From NCBI GenBank assembly GCA_021827645.1, contig JAKAVA010000101.1:1-41193 (forward strand): 41,193 nucleotides of DNA, given 5' to 3'. The DNA is from Planctomycetota bacterium. Its GTDB lineage: Bacteria; Planctomycetota; Phycisphaerae; WQYP01. A model generated the notes under the pieces. That model did not search any database, was not told where the DNA came from, and saw only the letters and a program-made list of their open reading frames with translations. Of this stretch, positions 17,574 to 26,758 are shown in pieces. The stretch's first letter is position 1; the number at the start of each line of letters is the position of its first letter. A program made the translations under genes and the position numbers.

Positions 17574-17673
17574 ACGGTTGGCGTGTTGGAGTCTACCTGA
17601 TCAGCCGACGGTGTTCGGCTTGGATGTGCGGCATTTGCCGCGACCGGAGGGGAATGAAAGAGGCTCCAGCAGG

Positions 17674-20600
17674 ATGTCGATTCGTGTTGCGCTGCGTCAC
17701 ACTACGGAATACAAGTATGATCGTTTTGTGCGAATGTCGCCGCATGTGGTGCGATTGCGCCCCGCACCCCATACACGGACACCCATCCTCGCGTATCGCC
17801 TGAAGGTTTCACCGGAAAAGCATTTTCTCAACTGGCAGCAGGACCCGTACGCCAATTATCAGGCGAGGCTGACCTTTCCGGAACCGTCATCTGAATTGCG
17901 GATTGACGTTGAACTGCTCGCTGAGTTGACCGTGATCAATCCCTTCGATTTTTTTGTCGAGTCGGCGGCTGAAAAATATCCATTCACCTACGATCCGGTT
18001 CTCCTGAAGGAATTGCAGCCGTACCTGCAGGTTCATCCGGCCGGGGGGGAATTGTCGCGGCTCATTGCGGCTCATAAATCAAAGCGGGGCAGATCCATTG
18101 ATTTTTTAGTGGATATCAACCGCGACATCCATCAGCGGCTGCAGTATGTCATCCGGATGGAGCCGGGGGTTCAATGCCCGGAAGAAACGCTGAAGCTCAA
18201 ACGCGGCTCCTGCAGGGATTTCGCCTGGTTGCTGGTGAATCTCGCACGGCATCTCGGGTTGGCGGCCCGCTTTGTGTCCGGGTACCTCATCCAGCTCGCT
18301 GCCGATATCAAACCGGTGGACGGCCCGGCGGGAACACCCGTGGATTTCACCGATCTTCATGCATGGGCCGAGGTATACCTTCCGGGCGCGGGATGGATCG
18401 GCCTGGATTCAACCAGCGGCCTGCTGACCGGGGAGGGGCATATACCGCTGGCCTGCACGGCGGAACCGAGTTCCGCCGCCCCGGTAACCGGTCTGGTGGA
18501 TGAATGCAAAGCCGAATTCAGCTTTCATATGGCGGTTGAGCGGATCCTGGAAACACCGCGCGTTACCAAGCCCTACACGCCGGAACAATGGGCTCGCATC
18601 GAGGCTCTCGGACGGAAGGTGGATGAAGAATCCCGCGACGTCGATATCCGATTGACCATCGGCGGCGAGCCGACCTTCATATCGATCGATGATATGGACG
18701 GCGCCGAATGGAATACGGCGGCGCTGGGCCCCCGGAAAAGATTGCTGGCGGGCGACCTGCTGCGGCGGCTGCAGACACGATTCGCCCCCGGCGGATTGCT
18801 GCACCATGGGCAGGGGAAGTGGTATCCGGGTGAATCATTACCCCGCTGGTCATTCTCATGTTTCTGGCGCAAAGACGGTCGCCCCATCTGGAGCGATCCG
18901 CGGCTTTTTGCCGACGAACGGCAGACTTATCATTTTGATATTAACGATGCACGGAGATTTGCCGCTTCACTCATAGAAAAACTGGGTGAGGGCGTATCCG
19001 GAGAGCATCTTATCCCCGCGTATGAGGATGTCTGGTACTATCTGTGGAAGGAACGTCGCCTTCCCGCCAATGTCGACCCGCTGAACAATAAACTTGAAAA
19101 TCCGGAGGACCGCGCTCGATTGGCGAAGATTTTCGAGCAGCGATTGGACCGGATCGTCGGTTACGCCCTGCCCCTGCTCAATGCCGGTTCCGCGGGCAGC
19201 GGAATCTGGGAGACGGGCCCGTGGTTTTTTCGGGCCGAGCGTATGTTCCTCATACCCGGCGACTCACCCATGGGCTATCGATTGCCGCTGGATTCACTCC
19301 CGTGGATCGCCAAGACGGATTATCCATACATCTATCCGCCCGACCCTATGGAGAAGCTTCCCCCGCTACCGGGCGGACCCCGACAGCGATTTATCCGCGG
19401 GACATCGCAGTCCCAACCCGCAGTGGGATTCCGTGAACAATCATTGGATGACCCGCCGATGACCGGCGGTGCGCCGAGCGTTGAATCGCCCAAAGAATCA
19501 GCCCGGCTGGCGATCGCAACAGGTGCGGACACGATTGAACCGGGTCAATCAGCGGCGTGGGTCATCCGTACGGCCCTATGCGTTGAAGCTCGCGATGGTA
19601 TTGTGCGGATTTTCATGCCCCCGCTGCGGCATACCGAGGATTACCTCGATCTGGCAGGGCGCATTGAAGCGACCGCCGCTGAACTCGATATGCCCGTGAC
19701 ACTCGAGGGCTACCCCCCGCCCGGCGATCCCCGTATGAACCTGCTCAAGGTAACGCCGGATCCGGGTGTGATTGAGGTCAATATCCATCCGGCATCAACC
19801 TGGCAGGAGGCGATTGAAATTACGACTGGGCTTTATGAGGATGCCCGTCAGGCACGCCTGGGGACGGAAAAATTCATGCTCGATGGCCGCCATTCCGGAA
19901 CCGGCGGCGGGAACCACATAGTCGTCGGTGGCAGCACTCCGGCCGATTCCCCTTTTCTCCGCCGTCCGGATCTGCTCCGCAGCCTCGTTTCCTTCTGGCA
20001 TAACCATCCGTCTCTGTCGTATTTATTTTCCGGATTATTTGTCGGGCCAACCAGCCAAGCCCCGCGAGCCGATGAGGGGCGCGTTGAGAGCACCTACGAA
20101 CTGGAAATCGCCAATCGACAGATCAACACGGTTGGACCCCACACGCCGGCGTGGATGCTTGACCGTATTTACCGAAATCTGCTGGTGGATTTAACCGGGA
20201 ACACCCACCGGGCGGAATTCTGCATCGACAAGCTTTACAGCCCCGATTCGGCGTCCGGCCGTCTTGGCCTTGTGGAATTCAGAGGCTTCGAGATGCCGCC
20301 GCATCCGCAGATGTCTCTGACGCAGCAGCTTCTTTTGCGTACGCTGATTCTCGAATTCTGGCGCCGCCCGTATCAAGCCCCTCTGGTTCGATGGGGTTCG
20401 GAGCTGCACGACCGATTTTTACTGCCGTATTTTGTGGAGGCGGATTTTCATGATGTGCTCGCTTCGCTCCGGTCGCATCCGCTCGAGCCGGAATGGTTCG
20501 CACCCCATCTTGAGTTTCGCTTTCCCATGATCGGCGATTTCACTTCGCCCAGCACCGGCGGTGTCGAAGTCCGGCTGAGGCAGGCCATCGAGCCGTGGAA

Positions 20601-21069
20601 TGTGCTTGGTGAGGAACCCGGCGGTGGCGGAACGGTTCGCTACGTTGATTCATCGCTGGAGCGGCTTGAAATTAAGGCTACCGGGCTGGTGGACGGCCGC
20701 CACGTACTGGCCTGTAACATGATTGAAATTCCCCTGCATCCCACCGGCAGACGCGGCGAGTATGTCGCCGGAGTGCGCTATCGCGCCTGGCAGCCGGCGG
20801 CGTGCCTGCACCCGACGATCGGCATTCATTCACCGCTGATATTTGACCTGATTGATACATGGAATGATCGGTCGGTGGGTGGTTGCACGTATTACACGGC
20901 ACATCCGGGCGGACGGGCTTTCTCTACGTTCCCAGTGAACAGCTTTGAGGCGCAATCACGCCGGGCAGCACGGTTTTTCAAATTCGGTCATACCCCAGGC
21001 TCACTGAATCTGAGGCGTATTGAGCGATCGAATGAATTCCCGTTTACGCTTGATCTACGCCGTGTGTGA
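17674..21069 (+). CDS. Transglutaminase-like / DUF2126 fusion protein
   Basis: This 1131-residue protein has two parts. The N-terminal 320 residues form a bacterial transglutaminase-like cysteine peptidase/amidase: an N-terminal beta domain, then Cys180 (RGSCRDFAW), His229 (DLHAWAEV) and Asp245 (GLDSTSG) as the triad. From about 325 onward it matches the long DUF2126 (COG4196) module, beginning RLTIGGEPTFISIDD and containing GTGGGNHIVVGG. DUF2126 resembles a glutamine-synthetase-type amidoligase fold in published analyses (Iyer and colleagues, amidoligases). Such proteins sit with circularly permuted ATP-grasp, alpha-E and TGase genes, as here. They are thought to make and cleave an unknown peptide or amide tag. 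I chose the ATG at 17674 because homology begins there; a longer frame opens at 17491. The next gene starts 45 bases later. Confidence 0.88.
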   Translation: MSIRVALRHTTEYKYDRFVRMSPHVVRLRPAPHTRTPILAYRLKVSPEKHFLNWQQDPYANYQARLTFPEPSSELRIDVELLAELTVINPFDFFVESAAEKYPFTYDPVLLKELQPYLQVHPAGGELSRLIAAHKSKRGRSIDFLVDINRDIHQRLQYVIRMEPGVQCPEETLKLKRGSCRDFAWLLVNLARHLGLAARFVSGYLIQLAADIKPVDGPAGTPVDFTDLHAWAEVYLPGAGWIGLDSTSGLLTGEGHIPLACTAEPSSAAPVTGLVDECKAEFSFHMAVERILETPRVTKPYTPEQWARIEALGRKVDEESRDVDIRLTIGGEPTFISIDDMDGAEWNTAALGPRKRLLAGDLLRRLQTRFAPGGLLHHGQGKWYPGESLPRWSFSCFWRKDGRPIWSDPRLFADERQTYHFDINDARRFAASLIEKLGEGVSGEHLIPAYEDVWYYLWKERRLPANVDPLNNKLENPEDRARLAKIFEQRLDRIVGYALPLLNAGSAGSGIWETGPWFFRAERMFLIPGDSPMGYRLPLDSLPWIAKTDYPYIYPPDPMEKLPPLPGGPRQRFIRGTSQSQPAVGFREQSLDDPPMTGGAPSVESPKESARLAIATGADTIEPGQSAAWVIRTALCVEARDGIVRIFMPPLRHTEDYLDLAGRIEATAAELDMPVTLEGYPPPGDPRMNLLKVTPDPGVIEVNIHPASTWQEAIEITTGLYEDARQARLGTEKFMLDGRHSGTGGGNHIVVGGSTPADSPFLRRPDLLRSLVSFWHNHPSLSYLFSGLFVGPTSQAPRADEGRVESTYELEIANRQINTVGPHTPAWMLDRIYRNLLVDLTGNTHRAEFCIDKLYSPDSASGRLGLVEFRGFEMPPHPQMSLTQQLLLRTLILEFWRRPYQAPLVRWGSELHDRFLLPYFVEADFHDVLASLRSHPLEPEWFAPHLEFRFPMIGDFTSPSTGGVEVRLRQAIEPWNVLGEEPGGGGTVRYVDSSLERLEIKATGLVDGRHVLACNMIEIPLHPTGRRGEYVAGVRYRAWQPAACLHPTIGIHSPLIFDLIDTWNDRSVGGCTYYTAHPGGRAFSTFPVNSFEAQSRRAARFFKFGHTPGSLNLRRIERSNEFPFTLDLRRV

Positions 21070-21114
21070 AACGCGATTGACGAACGAACCTCTATTCGGT
21101 GATGATGCCCGACG

Positions 21115-23658
21115 ATGACGACAGATCATATTCCCATCGGCCACGCAGACCTTTCTAATCGAGCGCGTTCATTGTTCAGCCATTATTCTCCGGCTGCTGC
21201 CGTGCCCGATGAAATGATCGGCCGGGACGGCGGTGTTCGGGATCATTGGCAAACGCTCGTGCGGCTGCTGGGCGAGCTGGGGCCGGTGGAACTTGAAAAG
21301 CGCTGGGCAACGGCTCGCCGATTGATTCATGAAAATGGTGTTACGTACAACGTCTATGGCGATCCGGACGGGATGGATCGGCCGTGGGTCCTTGATGCAC
21401 TTCCACTGGTTTTTTCGGCGCCGGAATGGGCGGGTCTCAGCGACGGGCTTATTCAGCGGGCACGCGTTCTCGACATGGCCCTGGCCGATATCTACGGTCC
21501 GCAACGTCTATTAAAAGATGCCATCATCCCCCCCGATGTCATCTTCCCCAATCCGGGTTATCTCCGGCCGCTTGTCGGCGCTAGACCGGCGGATCATCGT
21601 CGACTCCATATGGTCGCCACCGATATCGGCCGCTGCCCTGACGGAAGTTTTTGCGTCTTGGCGGACCGTACGCAGGCGCCGTCGGGGACCGGATATGCGC
21701 TGGAGAATCGAATCGTTGTATCACGGGCCATACCGGAAATTTTTCGCGACTGTCACGTGAGCCGTCTGGCCACCTTCTTCCGTTCAGTCCGGAATCTTTT
21801 ACAGACGGCGGCACCGCACAATCGGGATAATCCGCGGGTGGTTCTTCTCACTCCCGGTCCGTACAACGAAACTTATTTTGAACACGCCTATCTGGCGCAA
21901 TATCTGGGCTACACGCTGGTTGAGGGCGCCGACCTGACCGTCCGTGACAACCGCGTCTTCATGAAGATGCTCGGCGGTCTGCAACCGGTCGATGTCATAT
22001 TTCGGCGTCAGGATGATGGGTATTGCGACCCGCTGGAACTGATGCCCGACAGTACGCTGGGAATTCCCGGTCTGGTGCAGGCGGTTCACGCCGGAAATGT
22101 CGCCGTGGTCAATGGGCTGGGTTCGGGCCTTATGGAATCACCCGCACTGGGGGCGTTTCTACCGCGCATATGCCGCCACCTGCTGGGAGAAGAACTTAAG
22201 CTCCCGTCCGTGACATCCTATTGGTGCGGGCATGAAGAATCGCTCCGTTACGTGCTGGATCATCTGCCGCAGTTGCTGATCAAGCCTGCATTCAACACCC
22301 CGCGCCAGGGGCCGATTTCCATGGAATCGCTGTCCGCCGGGCAGCTGGATGATTGGCGACAACGCATAGCGGCGGATCCAGCTCAATTCGTAGCGGAGGC
22401 GCAGATTTCGCTCTCCACAGCGCCGGTGATCATCGGAAACCGGGTTGAAGCGCGGCACATCGCCTTTCGTGCCCATCTGGCGGCTGCCGGCGAGAGCTAT
22501 GACGTGATGCCGGGCGGATTGGCCCGGTTCTCTATTTCAGCCGAATCCATGATCGTCTCGATGCAGCGTGGAGGCGGATCGAAGGACACGTGGGTTCTTT
22601 CCGGCGGACCTGTTGATTCCTTCAGCCTGCTTTCTCCACCGGGACTGCCGATGGAAATTTCACGTGCCGGTGGCGATTTGTCGAGCCGCGTTGCGGACAA
22701 TCTGTTCTGGCTGGGGCGTTACATTGAACGGGCGGAGGCGATTGTGCGACTCTCCCGCGGCATCGTGGGGCGATTGGTCGACCAGAATTTTGAATCCAGC
22801 ACCGAATTGCCCTTGCTGCTTGAGGCCCTTTCGCGCCAGGCACAGATCGATCGGGCGGACGAACATGGAAAAGTCGGCGAGGCGGAGATGGAGGAGATCC
22901 TTTTTGCCCCCGCTCTCGCGTATGGCCTGCAGGCGACGCTCCGGTCGGTATACACCACCGCAAGCCTGGTGCGAGATCGAATGTCGATCGATACCTGGCG
23001 CATTATTAATCGCATCGATTCGGACTTTTCAGGCGGGGATTTGCGCGACCGGCGCCTGAGCGATCGGCTGGCATCGCTTGATAAGCTGATGATTTCGTTC
23101 GCCGCATTCGCAGGGCTCGCGATGGAATCCATGTCGCGCGGGCTGGCGTGGCGCTTTCTTGATATCGGCAGGCGAATTGAACGCAGCGCGGCGATGGTGC
23201 AACTATGCCGGACAAGCCTGTGCGGCTCTGAGCCTCCACCACCCAACGCGCTTGAGGCCGTACTTGAAGTGGCGGATTCCGCCATCACTTATCGACGCCG
23301 ATACATGACCTCGCTGCAGGTGCCCCTCGTCGCCGATCTGCTTCTTGCCGATGAAACCAATCCGCGCTCATTGGCATTCCAACTGGCGAGACTTCAAGAG
23401 CATGTCGCCCAACTGCCGGGAAATCAGCACGAAGCCCGCTTGACACCCGTGCAGCAGATTTTACTTTTGCGTCTCACGGAACTGAGGTTGATGGACTTTA
23501 ACACTCTGCCGGCCGTTGCGGCCAAAGAATCGTGTCTGCAGTCACGGCTGGATTCGATGCTGGTCGATATGTTCCAGGTTTCCGATCTGCTAAGCCGGCG
23601 CTATCTGACGCACGCAGCACCCGGCCGGTCGATCGGGGCCTCGGCGAGTACCCGCTGA
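21115..23658 (+). CDS. Circularly permuted ATP-grasp amidoligase fused to alpha-E domain
   Basis: In this 847-residue protein, residues about 60-490 are a circularly permuted ATP-grasp enzyme (COG2308, DUF404/407), containing TYNVYGDPDG, the conserved DRTQAPSGTGYALENR and, at its end, [10 protein letters not shown] near 486. Residues about 523-835 are an alpha-E domain (COG2307, DUF403), starting SSRVADNLFWLGRYIERAEA. ATP-grasp enzymes of this type form amide bonds by way of an acyl phosphate. Alpha-E is an all-helical partner of unknown role. In the minus-strand cluster of this window the same two modules are separate genes, split right after [10 protein letters not shown]. The gene is probably cotranscribed with its neighbours (45 bases before, 51 after). 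The natural substrate of the family is unknown. Confidence 0.9.
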   Translation: MTTDHIPIGHADLSNRARSLFSHYSPAAAVPDEMIGRDGGVRDHWQTLVRLLGELGPVELEKRWATARRLIHENGVTYNVYGDPDGMDRPWVLDALPLVFSAPEWAGLSDGLIQRARVLDMALADIYGPQRLLKDAIIPPDVIFPNPGYLRPLVGARPADHRRLHMVATDIGRCPDGSFCVLADRTQAPSGTGYALENRIVVSRAIPEIFRDCHVSRLATFFRSVRNLLQTAAPHNRDNPRVVLLTPGPYNETYFEHAYLAQYLGYTLVEGADLTVRDNRVFMKMLGGLQPVDVIFRRQDDGYCDPLELMPDSTLGIPGLVQAVHAGNVAVVNGLGSGLMESPALGAFLPRICRHLLGEELKLPSVTSYWCGHEESLRYVLDHLPQLLIKPAFNTPRQGPISMESLSAGQLDDWRQRIAADPAQFVAEAQISLSTAPVIIGNRVEARHIAFRAHLAAAGESYDVMPGGLARFSISAESMIVSMQRGGGSKDTWVLSGGPVDSFSLLSPPGLPMEISRAGGDLSSRVADNLFWLGRYIERAEAIVRLSRGIVGRLVDQNFESSTELPLLLEALSRQAQIDRADEHGKVGEAEMEEILFAPALAYGLQATLRSVYTTASLVRDRMSIDTWRIINRIDSDFSGGDLRDRRLSDRLASLDKLMISFAAFAGLAMESMSRGLAWRFLDIGRRIERSAAMVQLCRTSLCGSEPPPPNALEAVLEVADSAITYRRRYMTSLQVPLVADLLLADETNPRSLAFQLARLQEHVAQLPGNQHEARLTPVQQILLLRLTELRLMDFNTLPAVAAKESCLQSRLDSMLVDMFQVSDLLSRRYLTHAAPGRSIGASASTR

Positions 23659-23709
23659 GCGATTGGAGCATCATGAAGCGACATCGTCAAATATCATCGA
23701 GGCATTGAC

Positions 23710-24615
23710 ATGGCTGTATATTGCATCCGGCATTTGACTCATTATCGTTATCAGGAACCGGTGACGGTCTGTCATAATCTGGCCCATCTTATTCCCCGCG
23801 ATAGCCCGGGGCATACATGGACCCAGGTGGAACTTGATATCACGCCGAACGCATCGCGAACCACCCGGCTCGACTGCTTCGGAAATCGCACCACGGTTTT
23901 CACGATTGATGAGCCGCATCTTGAACTGCGGGTGGAATCAAGAGGCGTTGTCGATCTGGCGCCGCCGAGAATCTCCGCGCTGTTCCCGACAAGCCCGTGG
24001 GAATCTGTGGTGAATTTGCTCCGCGGAAAGCCTGATGGTGAATGGCTGGCCGCCGCCGAATTTCGATTCCGCTCACCGCATGTTGACTGGACAGAGGAAA
24101 TTCGCGGATGGGCGCTGCAATCATTCCCTCCCGGCAGGCCCATTGCGGAGGCGGCGCTGGATCTGGCGGGGCGTGTGTACGCCCAGTTCCGGTTCGTCAG
24201 TGGAGCAACCAATGTTTCGACTCAGGTTGCCGAGGTCTTTGAACGCCGCACTGGCGTGTGTCAGGATTTTGCACACCTCGCGATTGCGGCACTTCGCTCC
24301 CTCGGGCTCTCGGCACGATACGTCTCCGGCTATCTCGTCACGCAGCCGCCGCCCGGAGGAAGCAGACTGATCGGAGCGGACGCTTCGCACGCGTGGATCA
24401 GCCTGTATGTGCCGGAATATGGATGGATGGATATCGATCCGACCAATCATCTCTGGCCGCTGGAAGGCCACATTACCGTTGCCTGGGGACGCGATTTTTC
24501 GGATGTGTCACCGCTGCGCGGCGTGATCCTCGGCGGTGGCAAGCACGAAGTGACTGTCGGCGTCGATGTGCTACCGGCCGATGCGGAATTCAACGAGCCA
24601 TCGGAAGCGCCGTAA
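23710..24615 (+). CDS. Transglutaminase-like protein (plus-strand cluster)
   Basis: This 301-residue protein has an N-terminal beta-rich TGase_N domain (about 1-85) and a TGase-like core. The triad is Cys184 (GVCQDFAHLA), His227 (SHAWISLYV) and Asp243 (DIDPTNH). No signal peptide, so probably cytoplasmic. GAGG lies 7 bases before the ATG. In amidoligase clusters these enzymes are thought to hydrolyse or transfer the amide that the ATP-grasp enzyme makes. It ends 6 bases from the stop of the oppositely oriented TGase gene of the second cluster and shares its fold and catalytic motifs, though the two are clearly diverged. Confidence 0.9.
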   Translation: MAVYCIRHLTHYRYQEPVTVCHNLAHLIPRDSPGHTWTQVELDITPNASRTTRLDCFGNRTTVFTIDEPHLELRVESRGVVDLAPPRISALFPTSPWESVVNLLRGKPDGEWLAAAEFRFRSPHVDWTEEIRGWALQSFPPGRPIAEAALDLAGRVYAQFRFVSGATNVSTQVAEVFERRTGVCQDFAHLAIAALRSLGLSARYVSGYLVTQPPPGGSRLIGADASHAWISLYVPEYGWMDIDPTNHLWPLEGHITVAWGRDFSDVSPLRGVILGGGKHEVTVGVDVLPADAEFNEPSEAP

Positions 24616-24621
24616 GCCAGC

Positions 24622-25662
24622 TCAAGGAATGCCAACCTTGCCACGGCATGGCGGCGCGGACAATCGGCCGTCACTCATTATCAAGGTTCCGCACTGCTGT
24701 TGCTGCTGCTGTTGTTGAACCTGTTCATCGAGTATCCACCCTCCCACCGGCCCACGACCCGCGAAATTAAATACCGGAACTTCGAGGCTGCCGGTCCGCT
24801 CGCCAACCAGACGGTTGGTCAGCTCCCGCAATTCACGGGTAATGACGGATACCGACATGGTCTCGCGGGCAGATCCGCGGTAAACACCCTTATGCGGCGG
24901 GACATCTCGGTAATTGGTACCGACGGCCATCTTGACAAAGTTTTCGCCCACCGGACAGTTGTTCGTCGGATCAAAACCGACCCAGCCGGCGGACGCGAAA
25001 TAAGCCTCACACCAGGCGTGCGTCTGAGTTGCGCCCCGATAGCCACGGTTGCCGGCATGAATAAAGCCGCTCACATATCGGCAGGGGATCGCAAGTTTTC
25101 GAAGGATGCCGACCATAACCTGGGCAAAATCCTGACATACCCCCCGCCGATGAACCAGCACTTCCTCGATCGTCGTACTGACACTGGTGACCCCCTTTTC
25201 ATACTGAAACTCATCGCTGACATACCGCATCACCTCCATGGCGACATCAAGCTGCCGGGCACTTTCCCGCGGCCTGATTTCCCCGACGACGTGATCCAGT
25301 TCGGGGCAATCGCCGATGGGCGATTCCAGCTTGAGGAAATCGAGCAGGGTGAAATCCGGCAGATTGCTCGGTGGCCAACGGTCGGGCAGATCGCTCAATC
25401 GGGAATGCAGATGATGGGTCTGAACCACACTGGAGGCCACGATCTTCACACTTTTGTGCAGGCCATTAATGGAAAAGGCATGTACCGTGTTGCCCAGCCA
25501 GTCGAAATAACTGCGAATCTGACAGGCCGGCCCCACGGCAAGATCGAATGAAAGTCGCTGCTGACCCGATTCCTGCCTCGGGGCCATGCGCAATTCCATC
25601 ACCGTCTCGCTGATAAGCCCGGAGTAGGAAAGTTCCGTGGTGTGTTCAATTCCAATCAGCAT
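24622..25662 (-). CDS. Transglutaminase-like protein with C-terminal polyglutamine (minus-strand cluster)
   Basis: This 346-residue protein has a TGase_N domain (about 1-85) and a catalytic core with Cys176 (RRGVCQDFAQV), His215 (THAWCEAYF) and Asp231 (GFDPTNN). It is about 45 residues longer than the TGase at 23710. The extra C-terminal tail holds eight consecutive Gln at 316-323. The ATG at 25662 has AGGAG 8 bases upstream; a longer frame opening at 25899 overlaps the alpha-E gene and lacks homology. It is the last gene of the minus-strand cluster, 25 bases after the alpha-E gene. The Gln run is interesting because Gln side chains are classical transglutaminase substrates, but no function is shown. 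Confidence 0.9.
   Translation of the reverse strand: MLIGIEHTTELSYSGLISETVMELRMAPRQESGQQRLSFDLAVGPACQIRSYFDWLGNTVHAFSINGLHKSVKIVASSVVQTHHLHSRLSDLPDRWPPSNLPDFTLLDFLKLESPIGDCPELDHVVGEIRPRESARQLDVAMEVMRYVSDEFQYEKGVTSVSTTIEEVLVHRRGVCQDFAQVMVGILRKLAIPCRYVSGFIHAGNRGYRGATQTHAWCEAYFASAGWVGFDPTNNCPVGENFVKMAVGTNYRDVPPHKGVYRGSARETMSVSVITRELRELTNRLVGERTGSLEVPVFNFAGRGPVGGWILDEQVQQQQQQQQCGTLIMSDGRLSAPPCRGKVGIP
24694..24717 (-). repeat. CAG/CAA run encoding eight glutamines
   Basis: Eight consecutive Gln codons, a mix of CAG and CAA on the minus strand, lie in the tail of the TGase gene 23 codons before its stop. Such runs are prone to slippage, so the length may vary between strains. Confidence 0.85.
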
Positions 25663-25687
25663 GATGAAAACTCCTGATGCCTCAGCC

Positions 25688-26758
25688 TCAAAGCGCACTC
25701 GTGGACCACGCACGCCATCCGTTGGGATCGATGGCCCGCATGAACCACTGTTCCTGAATCGCCGCCGCCGCCTCCGCAATACCCGCCCGCGTGCGTCCCA
25801 GAAAATCAATAAGCCCATCGTCCATCTCGCCGGTGACATGCGAATATTGCACTTCCGCAAAGAGCCGGCCGAGCCGGCGCTGGGCCTCGCGCCCGGCATC
25901 AGCGGCCAGACCAGCGCGAATCTGGTCTACCGTGGCGAGCGCCTGCTTCACACAGAAGTGAATGCTGCGCGGAAAGGTAGGATCGAAAATAATAAAATTT
26001 GCCACCCGCGACGGCTCGATTTCACCGACATGGCTTCGACGATACGCCTCTATGCTGCAGCAGGTGCGAAGTACCGCCATCCATTGAATGGTCCGCAGCG
26101 AAGATTCCAGCGAACCGTCAATGCGCGATAGCGTAGCAAATTTGGCCGTCAATATCCGGCACGTCATGTCCACCCGTTCGATGTACCGGGAGAGCTGGAT
26201 AAACATCCACACCTGGCCGTGATCCATGGTCTGATCCGTAAGCCCCTGAAAGAGAAACGAGCCGAGCATGAACTGCCGATAAAATTCCTGCGGAACGTCT
26301 TCGAATCTCTCACGGGCATCCTCACTCTTGACGGACCAGTAAAACGTGTTGATCTGCTCCCACATCTCGGCGGAAATGCTTTCGCGTATGCCGCGCGCAT
26401 TTTCACGGGCCTTGGCCAGGCAGTGGATCAGACTGTTCGGATTTCCCTCGTCCAAGGTCATGTACCGGGCCACCGCCGCCATAACCTGCGTCGGACTGCG
26501 CCCCGCCGGGGCCAGCGTCGGGAACATATGATCACGCTGGGTTATACGCAGCACGTCGCCGGCGACCTCCAGCGCGAAATGCGGGTCCAGATCGCCGGCG
26601 CCGGTGAGCACATCTCCACTGATCATCAGGATTCGTGCGATATGCTCCGCCCGTTCCATATAACGGCTCATCCAAAAACTCGCATCCGCCACTCTGGCCA
26701 GCAGGGTACGTGCACGACGTTTGGCGGTTGCTGAGGCCGTAGAATTTGACTCCATCAT
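25688..26758 (-). CDS. Alpha-E domain protein
   Basis: This all-helical protein of about 356 residues belongs to the alpha-E family (COG2307, DUF403). It begins with the hallmark [21 protein letters not shown] and has no other domain. Its ATG overlaps the stop of the ATP-grasp gene (ATGA), so the two are translationally coupled. It corresponds to residues 523-835 of the fused protein at 21115-23658. Alpha-E proteins are always linked to circularly permuted ATP-grasp enzymes and are assumed to be their partner or scaffold; no activity is established. An alternative start at 26755 (second ATG) removes only one residue. Confidence 0.9.
   Translation of the reverse strand: MMESNSTASATAKRRARTLLARVADASFWMSRYMERAEHIARILMISGDVLTGAGDLDPHFALEVAGDVLRITQRDHMFPTLAPAGRSPTQVMAAVARYMTLDEGNPNSLIHCLAKARENARGIRESISAEMWEQINTFYWSVKSEDARERFEDVPQEFYRQFMLGSFLFQGLTDQTMDHGQVWMFIQLSRYIERVDMTCRILTAKFATLSRIDGSLESSLRTIQWMAVLRTCCSIEAYRRSHVGEIEPSRVANFIIFDPTFPRSIHFCVKQALATVDQIRAGLAADAGREAQRRLGRLFAEVQYSHVTGEMDDGLIDFLGRTRAGIAEAAAAIQEQWFMRAIDPNGWRAWSTSAL

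Noticed and set aside
17491-17673. Sixty-one extra residues at the start of the TGase-DUF2126 protein
   Set aside because: The segment covers the candidate TATAAT promoter and has no homology to the family, whose proteins start near MSIRVALRHTTEY.
24700-25551. 283-residue plus-strand frame antisense to the TGase gene
   Set aside because: It begins in the complement of the polyglutamine codons and is exactly opposite a conserved catalytic domain; no motif is recognised.
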